NCBI GenBank assembly: GCA_014380005.1
Contig: JACMKT010000237.1
Span: forward strand, 1-64,000
Source: Rhodospirillales bacterium
Lineage (GTDB): Bacteria; Pseudomonadota; Alphaproteobacteria; Rhodospirillales; Magnetospirillaceae
Direction: 5' to 3'
DNA length: 64,000 nucleotides
Shown here piece by piece: positions 1-8,578 of the stretch. Each line of letters begins with the position of its first letter. The first letter of the stretch is position 1. The notes under the pieces were generated by a model, which was not told the DNA's origin, made no database searches, and worked only from the letters and a program-made list of their open reading frames with translations. The position numbers and the translations under genes were made by a program.

Positions 1-1
1 C

Positions 2-127
2 GATCTGGAGGACGCAATCCGCCGCTACATCCGAAATCACAACGGCCAAGCCAAGCCCTTCGTCTGGACCAAAACCGCCGACGCCATCGTCGACAAACTC
101 AGCCGCCTGCCTGCACCTTCTGAATGA
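2..127 (+). pseudogene. C-terminal end of IS630-family-like transposase (truncated by window edge)
   Basis: Frame from nt 2 reads DLEDAIRRYIRNHNGQAKPFVWTKTADAIVDKLSRLPAPSE*, which resembles IS630-type transposase C-termini (FVWTKTAD motif). Whether the full gene is intact lies outside the window. Confidence 0.65.
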
Positions 128-152
128 GTCGGTGCACTAGGAGGAAAAAACG

Positions 153-254
153 ATGGTCAACTGGCTTAAGAAGCTGCTTCCGATCATCGTTCTTATTCGG
201 GTCGAGAAGACCAGTGACGGCAGTTATGTCGTGACCTTCTTCGACATCCGATAA
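153..254 (+). CDS. Small hypothetical protein (33 aa, hydrophobic N-terminal half)
   Basis: ATG preceded by a strong SD (aggagg, ~142-147); MVNWLKKLLPIIVLIRVEKTSDGSYVVTFFDIR; followed at once by a perfect hairpin. Confidence 0.45.
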   Translation: MVNWLKKLLPIIVLIRVEKTSDGSYVVTFFDIR

Positions 255-260
255 GGATGG

Positions 261-287
261 GGGTGCCGAGCCGCAATCTCGGCACCC
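261..287 (+). terminator. Hairpin terminator candidate after the small ORF
   Basis: gggtgccgag-ccgcaat-ctcggcaccc: 10-bp perfect arms, then ttcctccccc (weak T tract). Confidence 0.5.
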
Positions 288-316
288 TTCCTCCCCCAAC
301 TATATGGAAAATCGTT

Positions 317-535
317 ATGCAACCGCAAGAGGTTAAAGCGTGGCGCGAGCGGCATGGGTGGAGCCAGAAAGAAGCCGCCGCCGCCTTGGGCATCGGCAAA
401 TCTACCTTGGAATCCTACGAGCGGGGTTATCGGTCGGAAGACAAGCGCCCGGTGGTGGTGCCGAAAACTATACGGCTCGCCATGGCCGCTCTTGATATGG
501 GCGTGACGGATTACAAACCGCCAAAGATGCCCTAG
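317..535 (+). CDS. XRE-family helix-turn-helix regulator (72 aa)
   Basis: MQPQEVKAWRERHGWSQKEAAAALGIGKSTLESYERGYRSEDKRP is a typical HTH_3 pattern. Confidence 0.75.
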   Translation: MQPQEVKAWRERHGWSQKEAAAALGIGKSTLESYERGYRSEDKRPVVVPKTIRLAMAALDMGVTDYKPPKMP

Positions 536-578
536 AGAAAGTAGAACGTCCGGGCTTCTGAACTTCTGCCCCGTTGGT

Positions 579-630
579 GACGGTAAGGGCTGGGGAGCTT
601 CGTTACCTCAGCCCCCCAGCCCTTACCGTC
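579..630. terminator. Bidirectional terminator-like inverted repeat between convergent genes
   Basis: gacggtaagggctgggg (579-595) pairs perfectly with ccccagcccttaccgtc (614-630). Confidence 0.55.
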
Positions 631-646
631 TTAGGCCTTCGGCCTG

Positions 647-2218
647 TCAGCTGCTGGCGATCATCCGCCAAAAATCCGGCCAACCATCCTCACGCAACTT
701 AATTGCCATGGTTTCGCCGCGCGGCTGATCCGGGACGGGGGTCAGAACGATTTCCTGCAGCACGCATTGAAACATTAACCGCATGCGCTTGACGTCGCGC
801 GAGAGCTCGACAGCCCACATGGCCCGCGAGAGGACCACGCGGATCGCCGCCTCGTCGGGCAATGCCAGCGAAACATCGGCCTGCATTTCCAGTCGGATAT
901 GCCTCGCTTCCTCTTGCAGCGCGAGGGTCCGCCGAATGGTGTAATCCTTGTTGATGCCGCGCTCGACCGCCTCCAGGAGGTGCCCGATGCCCTGCTCGAT
1001 ATCATTCAGACGCTCTTGCAATTCTTCGCGGCGACGGGTTTCCCCGGCGAACCGTTCAAGGAATTGCGTGCGGAAATCCGGACCTTCCGCAATGCGCGCA
1101 TGCAGCGCTTTAAAAGTCGCCGCCATTACGACAGGCTCTTTCGTACCGCGCGAATTCCGGCACGTTCCAGCGTAACGATTATTCGAACAAAGATAGCGCC
1201 CCTGATTGGCAATGGATTTTTGCCCGCTGCACCAGCCGCATTTGACCCAACCAGTCAGGGCATGCTGATTGTGGGTTTTCAAAATTCGCGGGGGACTGAC
1301 CTTCGGCGTCTTTTCAGATCGGCTCCTGAGCCGGGCCTGCACACGCTCCCAAAGATCATCATCGACAATCTTCAATTCCGGGACATGTGTTCGGGTCCAT
1401 TCCTCCTCGGGATTTGGCTTGAATTGGCGCTTACCGGTAACCGGATCGCGGATAGTCCGCATCCTGTTATAGGTCAGATTGCCGATATAGACCTCGTTCC
1501 GCAGGAGCCCTTCCCGCCGCTCGATACTGCCAGCCAAGGCGTTTGCCTTCCACAGGCCGCCGGCGGGAGCGGCGACACCCTCCTGATTTAGCCGGGCCAG
1601 AATGTTAGCGACTTTTTCACCATCGGCGTATTCACGAAACACCCGGCGGACAATCGCCGCTTCGGCTTCGTTGATCTCTCTAACCCCATTGACGTTCCGC
1701 CCCTTACCGTCAACGACACCGCGCACCACTCGGTAGCCGTAGGCTCGCGATGACGGAGCAAAACCGGCTGCAACCCGTGCGGACTGACCACGGCGGACCT
1801 TTGATTTCATGTCGCGCAGAAAAAGAGCGTTCATGGTGCCCTTGAACCCGATATGCAGTTCAGTAATCCGACCCTCATGCGCGGTCCAGATCGCCACGCC
1901 ATGATAGCCAAGAGTTTCATGAAATGCCGCTATGTCCTTCAGGGAGCGGGACAAGCGGTCTAGGCCTTCGGCCACTATTAGATTGATGCGGCCAGCTTTC
2001 GCGGCCACCAGCAAGCCGATGATGCCGGGACGCTCCATGGTCGCGCCCGAGATCGCCGCGTCGGAATACACCAGGACATTAGCTGGATCAGTTCCACGAA
2101 TGTGATCGGCGATCAGGGACCGGCAAAGGGCCACTTGGTCGTCAATGGAAGATGGATTTTGGAGATCGCTTGAATAGCGGGCGTAAATGGCAATGCGAGG
2201 GTGAGGCGGGAAAATCAT
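647..2218 (-). CDS. Large serine recombinase / DNA invertase family (523 aa)
   Basis: N-terminal resolvase motifs (AIYARYSSDLQNPSSIDDQ, YSDAAISGATMERPG, LDRLSRSLKD), recombinase domain, Cys-rich zinc ribbon (CGWCSG...YLCSNNRYAGTCRN) and coiled coil. Confidence 0.93.
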   Translation of the reverse strand: MIFPPHPRIAIYARYSSDLQNPSSIDDQVALCRSLIADHIRGTDPANVLVYSDAAISGATMERPGIIGLLVAAKAGRINLIVAEGLDRLSRSLKDIAAFHETLGYHGVAIWTAHEGRITELHIGFKGTMNALFLRDMKSKVRRGQSARVAAGFAPSSRAYGYRVVRGVVDGKGRNVNGVREINEAEAAIVRRVFREYADGEKVANILARLNQEGVAAPAGGLWKANALAGSIERREGLLRNEVYIGNLTYNRMRTIRDPVTGKRQFKPNPEEEWTRTHVPELKIVDDDLWERVQARLRSRSEKTPKVSPPRILKTHNQHALTGWVKCGWCSGQKSIANQGRYLCSNNRYAGTCRNSRGTKEPVVMAATFKALHARIAEGPDFRTQFLERFAGETRRREELQERLNDIEQGIGHLLEAVERGINKDYTIRRTLALQEEARHIRLEMQADVSLALPDEAAIRVVLSRAMWAVELSRDVKRMRLMFQCVLQEIVLTPVPDQPRGETMAIKLREDGWPDFWRMIASS

Positions 2219-2349
2219 GATGGGAGGTTATGACAAGGGTATCCCACAAAGGCAACGGTTGTGCGGAGCAAGGTGAAGGCAAGCATCCAATTGGGTGTGC
2301 CTCAAATTTGCCAACGGGGGTCTGCCCTGGAGGTGGCGGATTTCCTCGG

Positions 2350-2397
2350 TTGAACCATGTTGAACCCTCTTGAACCAAGTTGAACTTTCTTTGAACC
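2350..2397. repeat. Five TTGAAC(C/T) repeats on a 10-bp period
   Basis: TTGAAC starts at 2350, 2360, 2370, 2380 and 2391. Confidence 0.8.
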
Positions 2398-2428
2398 CTT
2401 TTTCTCCTGTCGTGATTGGGCAGGATAG

Positions 2429-2448
2429 GCGTGGTGATATCACCACGC
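2429..2448. promoter_or_regulatory. 20-bp perfect palindrome (operator-like)
   Basis: gcgtggtgat|atcaccacgc is self-complementary over 20 bp. Confidence 0.7.
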
Positions 2449-2518
2449 GACGCCCATAAGGGCGTCAGAGCTTATTCGCACCCTTCGGGTGCTCAACGCG
2501 GATTGTTCTGCGACCATG

Positions 2519-2546
2519 AAAAAAGCCGCCCGGTGACGGACGGCTT
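2519..2546 (-). terminator. Rho-independent terminator candidate for the minus-strand tra operon
   Basis: On the minus strand, aagccgtccg-tcac-cgggcggctt is followed by TTTTTT; one mismatch in the stem. Confidence 0.65.
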
Positions 2547-2629
2547 GAATAAACCCAAGTGCATGCGATGGAACGTCACCTCACTTGAATTGTTTTACGA
2601 CGGAGATATGCCCCCCACTTCCACTCTCC

Positions 2630-2911
2630 TCAACCGCGAAAAGCCCGGCGTGGATCGCCTTGAACTTCCCGACCTGCATCATATGCATCCGCAAGCACTC
2701 TGTTGTCGCTGTTGTAGAAAGACGGACGATATCCCCCAGGCTCCTCGCCAACGAATTTTGAGAACGGCGTGCCGGTGCGCTGGATGCAATGATTTTCCAG
2801 TTCTTCCGAGGTCAGGCCAACGGCGTTGGCGCCGGCAGCGACCGCACGGCGCACTGATTTCCGCGAATATCGCGGGTCGCCCAGCAGCTTCATTTTCAAC
2901 CAACCAAGCAT
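2630..2911 (-). CDS. Hypothetical protein (93 aa)
   Basis: Compact ORF downstream of the relaxase, same strand, followed by a terminator candidate. Confidence 0.55.
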   Translation of the reverse strand: MLGWLKMKLLGDPRYSRKSVRRAVAAGANAVGLTSEELENHCIQRTGTPFSKFVGEEPGGYRPSFYNSDNRVLADAYDAGREVQGDPRRAFRG

Positions 2912-2976
2912 TTTTCACACTCCTTGAGGGTAAGGCGCGGAAGTTGTTTACCATGCGGCTGGAAGAACGCCCACCT

Positions 2977-4746
2977 TCACCGCTCAACGCCCAGTTCCTT
3001 TTTGGGCGCCTTCCCCTTCTTGGGTTGGCTGGCCTTCGCCTCTGCCGGCGACAAAGCATCTTCGACAAAGGCACCCATGGTATTGGCAAGGCCCGGCTCG
3101 ACCGGCACCGCCTTTCCCTTGCCCACCTGATCGGCAATCCACTTTGCCAGCACCTGATTGCTGCTTATCGTCAGTAATTCGCCGCCTACGGCACCGGCTG
3201 CCAGGGTCACTGACCGGCTCTTTTCGGTGGTGGCTACCGTGATGGGGCTGTCCGGGTATTGCGCCCGCAATGCCCGTGCGCGGGTCGGAAGGTCCAGTTC
3301 CCGGCCGGCCACCAGCACCGGGGTTTCCGTGTTCAGGTGGATGGCGGATGCGGCCAGCACGTCGGCTGTGAGGATGATTGGGCCGCTATAGGGCTTGCCG
3401 GTGAGGTGGCCGGCAGGGTCGATGAGGTGGGTGAGGTCCGGACGGTCGGCAGGATCGCCCACGTCGCAAGTTTGGCCGTCAGCATCGAGGGCGCGGACGG
3501 CCCAGACATGGCCCTCTCTATCCCGGAATGGAAACAGCACCCGGCCCTGATCGTCTGCCTTAAGGTCCATGGCGTCCACGTCGGGCTTGGCAATGCCGGC
3601 GATGGTCGGCTGCTTCCATGGCGAAGCGGCGTACCAGCTTTGCAGGGCGGGGCTGATCGACCTGGGAGCGCGGTAGGGAGCGCGGCGGGGTGTCAGTACC
3701 TCTTCGATGGAATGCAGGAGTTCTTTGTAGGTGACGATGATGGCCAGAGCCAGGGCGTCCTTGTGGGCATCGGCCAACAGGTAGTCTTTCCAAGAGCGCA
3801 GGTTGAAGACGTTGCGACCGAGGAAGGTCGATTTCTTTTCCTGGCGATAATGCTGCCATAGCCGGTTGGTGGCCGGATGGCGGGTCAGCGGCTTGGCCTG
3901 ATACGGGCGCTTCGGATGGCGCGCTGGCGGCTTGGCCGGACCGTCGCGCTCCGGCGCCGGCACATAGGGGCCGAGACGGTCTTCCAGTTTCTTCAGCGAG
4001 CACGAGCGGTCCAGGGCGCTGGCCTTCATGGCGGCCTTGCCGCCGATCTGCACGAACACCATGCCGGCGCCGCGCTTCTTCAGCACCGCATCGAACTCGG
4101 CCAGGCCCTCGTGCACCTGGCGCCAATCGGTGGCGCCGGCGATGACGGCGAGGATCTCGGGCTCGTGCTCCTTCAGGTGGCTTTCGAAACTTTGCTGCCA
4201 GGACCTGGCCTCGTAATCCCTGGCCTTGGGCGACAGTGGATTGCGGTCCTCCATGCCCTTGTCCACCTGGAGGCCGTATTTCTGTTCCATGGCCCGAGCC
4301 ACCTTGCTCAAAGTGGCGTAATCACGGTGCGGCGTGTGAACGCGCAGCGAGGTGGGATGCACTTTGTTAAAGGCGACATGCATGTGGAAATTGTCGGTGT
4401 TGATATGGGTGCCGGCGACACGCTGATGTTCCGCGAAGCCAAGAGCTTCAGCGAAGTTCCGCTCGATGTCCTGGAGGTCTTCCAGCGAGAGCTTTTCCTG
4501 TTCGCCGTGGTGGAACGACACCACCAGATGATAGGTCTTGTCGTCGATGCCGGGCTTCATAGCCCGTGTCGCCTCGATCTCGATCAGCGCAGTATCGAGA
4601 TCGTCCAGGCCGGCGCCGGCATCGCATTTGACGATCCAGAATTTGTCGAGCTTTTCGCCTTTCTCCTTGGCCGCGGCGACGTAGCGGCCAAGGTGGGAAA
4701 AGTCGTCTCGGACGTCAGGCTTCTTGGCGATCTTCTTGGCGATCAC
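2977..4746 (-). CDS. Conjugative relaxase (MobP/VirD2-TraI-like)
   Basis: Relaxase motif pattern: HLVVSFHHGEQEKLSLEDLQDIERNFAEALGF and HQRVAGTHINTDNFHMHVAFNKVHP (HxDxxHxH-like), with a long C-terminal extension. Confidence 0.9.
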   Translation of the reverse strand: MIAKKIAKKPDVRDDFSHLGRYVAAAKEKGEKLDKFWIVKCDAGAGLDDLDTALIEIEATRAMKPGIDDKTYHLVVSFHHGEQEKLSLEDLQDIERNFAEALGFAEHQRVAGTHINTDNFHMHVAFNKVHPTSLRVHTPHRDYATLSKVARAMEQKYGLQVDKGMEDRNPLSPKARDYEARSWQQSFESHLKEHEPEILAVIAGATDWRQVHEGLAEFDAVLKKRGAGMVFVQIGGKAAMKASALDRSCSLKKLEDRLGPYVPAPERDGPAKPPARHPKRPYQAKPLTRHPATNRLWQHYRQEKKSTFLGRNVFNLRSWKDYLLADAHKDALALAIIVTYKELLHSIEEVLTPRRAPYRAPRSISPALQSWYAASPWKQPTIAGIAKPDVDAMDLKADDQGRVLFPFRDREGHVWAVRALDADGQTCDVGDPADRPDLTHLIDPAGHLTGKPYSGPIILTADVLAASAIHLNTETPVLVAGRELDLPTRARALRAQYPDSPITVATTEKSRSVTLAAGAVGGELLTISSNQVLAKWIADQVGKGKAVPVEPGLANTMGAFVEDALSPAEAKASQPKKGKAPKKELGVER

Positions 4747-5114
4747 CGCGCGGCCCTGGGATGCATGTCGTGATGGATGGCCTTTACGCTGGCACGGAGT
4801 TCGGCCTGGGTCTGGTAGATATTCTCCAGCAGCGCGCCGATCTGCTTCAGCGTCGCCGGAGACAGCGCGCCGTCGCTCTCGTCAATGAGCAGCTTCATGA
4901 GATTGCCGAGGCGGGCCTGATCGGCATTGACCTTCAGCAGATCGCGGATCGCCTGCGCGGACACGAAATTATTGGCGTCGGGCAGGCGATGGCCCAGCAC
5001 CAGGCGGCGCAGGAGCTCGGAGATGGAGAGCTTGACCTGATCGGCCAGGGTCTGGACTTGGATTTTTTCATCGCCCGTGAAAGAGACAAGGATACGGTTG
5101 CGAGTAGTCGCCAT
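4743..5114 (-). CDS. TraJ/MobC-like relaxosome accessory protein
   Basis: MATTRNRILVSFTGDEKIQVQTLADQVKLSISELLRRLVLG: ribbon-helix-helix-like; overlaps the relaxase start (ATGA-type). Confidence 0.75.
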   Translation of the reverse strand: MATTRNRILVSFTGDEKIQVQTLADQVKLSISELLRRLVLGHRLPDANNFVSAQAIRDLLKVNADQARLGNLMKLLIDESDGALSPATLKQIGALLENIYQTQAELRASVKAIHHDMHPRAAR

Positions 5115-5129
5115 GGATGCCTTCCGAGC

Positions 5130-5168
5130 AAAAAGAAAGGCCCACGCCGGTGACGCCGGCATGGGCCT
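5130..5168 (-). terminator. Rho-independent terminator candidate after ardC-like gene
   Basis: ggcccacgccggtgacgccggcatgggcc hairpin; on the minus strand it is followed by tttcttttt. Confidence 0.65.
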
Positions 5169-5180
5169 TGTAGGTAATCT

Positions 5181-7967
5181 TCACGCGATGCTGCGCTCCG
5201 GCGCGTTGATGCGGGCGAGTGTGGCTTCGACAACCTGGCGCACGGCGCCGTTACCGCGCGCCTTGCCCAGATCGTCAAAATCAGTGAGGCCCTTCGCCAT
5301 TTCTGCCGGGGTGAATTTCGGCGCGAAGAAATAGCCGCCTACGTTCTTGGCTGCTTCCTCGGCCTTGATCATGCCGACATTGCCAAGCTTGTTGGCGTGG
5401 TCGTTATCGGCGGCGAGGAGAATGGGACGGTCGGGGAATTTGGCGTGGACAGCTTCGGCCACGGCCAGCAAGTTACCGGAATCGAAGGCCACGACCACGG
5501 GGCGGTTGGTCGCGTCGAAAATGCGGGCGGCGGTGGCGTAGCCTTCGGCGATAACAACGGCGCCGCCGTGAGGTGTTAAGCTGTCCAGGGTGCCCTTACC
5601 AGTCGGCTCGACCACATGCATGCCGCCGGCTTTCTGGCTGTCCTTCAGCCAGCGCTTACCGTCAGCGCTGGCGAACTGGACGGTCCACAGCTTGCCGTCC
5701 GCATCACGGGCCGGGATGACCAGCTTGCCAGCGCCATCGACCTTGACGCCATGGGCACCCACACCCTTGCCGGCGAGGTATGGGCAAGTCTCCGGCGTTG
5801 CCGACGCCGGCAGGTTTGCCCAGATGCCGTAGGCGACTTTGGCAGCCTTTTCGGCCGAGTCGAGACGTTGGGCTTCTCGATCCGCGCGAACCTGTGCGGC
5901 TTCGGCCTGGATGCGGGCGCGATCCTCACCGGTCAAGGCCACGCCGACGGCCACCCATTTCTCATGGGTGCCGGATTTGTAATTGGTAATGTTCCCGGCG
6001 GGGCGGCCGTCGAGGAACCCGCGATAAGCGCCGTTCTTCTGCGCGCCCTTATCGCCGGTGACCGGCACGCGGTGCCATTTGCCGTCCATGTCGGGATCGC
6101 CGTCCAGTTCTAGCCCGTAGGACTTGAGGGCTTGGGCGAATTCCTTTTGCGGGGAAAGATCGGGTTCCGGCAGCTTGTCCTTGACCGTCCATTTGGCGAA
6201 GGGCGCTGGGTCAGCGCCTTCGGGGATGTACCAGGATTTTTCGGCGCGGGACCATTTGGCGCCGGCGGACTTGGCCTCGTCCTTCTCGGCAAAGGGAACG
6301 GCGATGAACTGGCGCTTGGATTGTTCGGCCTCGGCACGAGGGGCTTTGGTTTCGGCGGCAGTCATCGACTTTCCCCTCTGTCGTTCCCGCAACAATGCTT
6401 CCAATGTTTGTTCGTCAGCTTGCCAATATGCCCGCTCATCCTTGTTGCTGGTGCCCAAGGGATAGCGTCCGTTCGCTTCTGAGAGAGCATCGAAGCGGAA
6501 TTCCTTGCCGGCTGCGATTTCGTCGCAAACGTCGGCAAATTTAGCCCGAGAGCGGGCACGGGCGAATTGTGGATCGGTTGAGTTGCGGTCCATGTATTCG
6601 ACCGACTTTTCGAAGGCTGTGAAGTCGTAGCTTGCGGCACGTGGCCGATCGATAACCGGCATGCCGACAAGCTGCACTATGTTGGCTTCATGTCTCCAGT
6701 TGATGTCCATGGCAGGGGACTGCGCCAGCACAATGCTTTCAATTGCCCGCACTGCAAGCGGATCACTGGACAGGAGACGGGTGGAAACGTATCCCCGCGC
6801 TTCCGCGTCGCTCCGCAGACCGAGAGGATTGGGGGCACGAAGAATATCCAGTCCGCCATGCTCGGGATCGATGTCCAATCGCCAGCCCTCCCGAGCGGCA
6901 AGCTCCCGATCTTGATCGGTCCACGGTTGAGTGGAGATCGCAGCCTGACGGGGCAGTGGAGCAACTTGGGGCGTATGGGGGGATTCTGGGGCAATGCTGC
7001 TTCGCACCCCTTGTTCCCTGGACTCGATGCCGGTGCGGATCTGCGCGGTGTGCTGCTGGCGCGCGGCACGCTCCAGCTCGGGGCGCTTCTCCGGTTCCAT
7101 CACCCAGGTCTTGATGGTCTCGGCATCCTTGGCGGCGCGGAAAATCTCGTTCTTGTCCTCGCGCAGCACCTTCAGCCAAGATTCCACATAGGCCGCATGG
7201 TTGGACGGATCGAACGAGATGCCGAGATCTCGGGCCAACATGTAGCTGGAGATCTCGGCGCGGAGTTCTTCACGCGCGTAACCTTCCGAGCCGAAGGGGC
7301 CGAAGGCGCGAGACAACCTGGTCGGATGGCCGGTGGCGTGGCCCAATTCGTGGAGCGCGGTTTCATAATAGGCCGGCGCGTTCGGGAAAGCCGAGGTGGG
7401 CGGAAGGTGAATTTTATCGGTGGCCGGCTGATAGAACGCCCTGTCCGCCTGATCATGCAGCACCGGGATGCCGGCACCGGCAAGGATGGCTTCCGCCCGC
7501 TTGATGGGATCGAACGACGGCGCCGGAGCGACCCATGGCGCCAGGCCATCGATCTGTTCGGCGTTGAACACCTTGGCGTAGAAGACGCGCGGGCGGTCGA
7601 GGCGGACTTCCTGGGTCTGCTGTTTGCCCTCCGCACTGAGGACCGGCTTGCCGGCGCCGTCCACCATTGGCTCGCGCGTCGTCCACTGCCAATATTCGAT
7701 GGTGGCGGACTTCTCCCCCTTCCGCACCTGGCTGCCTTCGGCCACCGCCTGGTTATAAGTCAGCCAGCGCGGATCTGCACGGCCCTGCAGGGTCAGCCAC
7801 ATATCATTGATGCCGCGATACGGCTTACCACTGACTGGGTTGAAGGGCGCGGCGCCGATAGCGCCGGCCAGCCACGGCTTTTGCCACGGCGCTGTGCCGG
7901 CCTCAATGCGCGCGATAATTTCTTGCGCGATCTCGTCACGGTAATTGAGCTTGGGCGCGGCCATCAT
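5181..7967 (-). CDS. ArdC-like ssDNA-binding/zincin protein fused to DUF5710-like and Toprim domains (928 aa)
   Basis: N-term NYRDEIAQEIIARIEAGTAPWQKPW; HELGHATGHPTRL zincin motif; KRQFIAVPFAEKDEAKSAGAKWSRAEKSWYIP; C-term Toprim-like VIAEGYATAARIF...VVAFDSGNL. Confidence 0.88.
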   Translation of the reverse strand: MMAAPKLNYRDEIAQEIIARIEAGTAPWQKPWLAGAIGAAPFNPVSGKPYRGINDMWLTLQGRADPRWLTYNQAVAEGSQVRKGEKSATIEYWQWTTREPMVDGAGKPVLSAEGKQQTQEVRLDRPRVFYAKVFNAEQIDGLAPWVAPAPSFDPIKRAEAILAGAGIPVLHDQADRAFYQPATDKIHLPPTSAFPNAPAYYETALHELGHATGHPTRLSRAFGPFGSEGYAREELRAEISSYMLARDLGISFDPSNHAAYVESWLKVLREDKNEIFRAAKDAETIKTWVMEPEKRPELERAARQQHTAQIRTGIESREQGVRSSIAPESPHTPQVAPLPRQAAISTQPWTDQDRELAAREGWRLDIDPEHGGLDILRAPNPLGLRSDAEARGYVSTRLLSSDPLAVRAIESIVLAQSPAMDINWRHEANIVQLVGMPVIDRPRAASYDFTAFEKSVEYMDRNSTDPQFARARSRAKFADVCDEIAAGKEFRFDALSEANGRYPLGTSNKDERAYWQADEQTLEALLRERQRGKSMTAAETKAPRAEAEQSKRQFIAVPFAEKDEAKSAGAKWSRAEKSWYIPEGADPAPFAKWTVKDKLPEPDLSPQKEFAQALKSYGLELDGDPDMDGKWHRVPVTGDKGAQKNGAYRGFLDGRPAGNITNYKSGTHEKWVAVGVALTGEDRARIQAEAAQVRADREAQRLDSAEKAAKVAYGIWANLPASATPETCPYLAGKGVGAHGVKVDGAGKLVIPARDADGKLWTVQFASADGKRWLKDSQKAGGMHVVEPTGKGTLDSLTPHGGAVVIAEGYATAARIFDATNRPVVVAFDSGNLLAVAEAVHAKFPDRPILLAADNDHANKLGNVGMIKAEEAAKNVGGYFFAPKFTPAEMAKGLTDFDDLGKARGNGAVRQVVEATLARINAPERSIA

Positions 7968-8137
7968 TCGCCCTCCACAACGTCATCGAAGCGGCTGGCT
8001 AGAGCGTCTTCGGGGGCCAGGGCGTCGTCTTCGAACGCCGCCATCAGATCGGCGTCATCGGGATCGACCGGCACAACCATGCCAGCGGCGGCCATGCCGG
8101 CGATTTGCGAGATCAGGGCTTTGGGGTCCTGGGGCAT
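7964..8137 (-). CDS. Small acidic hypothetical protein (57 aa), not in the supplied ORF track
   Basis: MPQDPKALISQIAGMAAAGMVVPVDPDDADLMAAFEDDALAPEDALASRFDDVVEGE*; 4-nt ATGA overlap with the ardC-like start; SD aggagat upstream. Confidence 0.6.
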   Translation of the reverse strand: MPQDPKALISQIAGMAAAGMVVPVDPDDADLMAAFEDDALAPEDALASRFDDVVEGE

Positions 8138-8223
8138 TGCAATCTCCTCTCCAAGGGGCTGTTTCGGGGTCCGTGTACATGCTTCTCAGAACAAGCCGCT
8201 CCAGCGTCGGGGCGGCGTCACGG

Positions 8224-8568
8224 CTAGGCGGATGAACGACGGCGAAAATGGGTGCGTGCGAGCCCGCAAAGGCCGCGATACACATCACGAATGACGATGC
8301 AGATGCCGATAGCGATCAGCGTCCCAGAAACGCCGAGAACGATGCCGGTACCGAACGACGTTTCCGCAGGATGGGTGCGGCCGGTCAGTTGGTCGCAAAG
8401 TTCGGCCTCGCTGGAAAAGGTCAGGGGCGTATCGGTGCCAAGCTTCGTAAGTTCCCAGCCATTGCAGGCCACCCGCACAGCGGCCACGCTGGCAACGACC
8501 TCGGCTGGAGGGTCAAGCCGCGCGTAAAAGGGCGGGGAAATCATCGGAGAGGTGGTGGTTTCGGGCAT
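8224..8568 (-). CDS. Hypothetical membrane protein (114 aa)
   Basis: One clear TM segment (GTGIVLGVSGTLIAIGICIVI) in the tra operon orientation. Confidence 0.5.
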   Translation of the reverse strand: MPETTTSPMISPPFYARLDPPAEVVASVAAVRVACNGWELTKLGTDTPLTFSSEAELCDQLTGRTHPAETSFGTGIVLGVSGTLIAIGICIVIRDVYRGLCGLARTHFRRRSSA

Positions 8569-8578
8569 GGCTTGACTC

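Noticed and set aside
6690-8294. Long plus-strand ORF (534 aa) opposite the ArdC-like gene
   Set aside because: Antisense shadow ORF in GC-rich DNA; composition is not protein-like, while the minus-strand ORF carries clear motifs.
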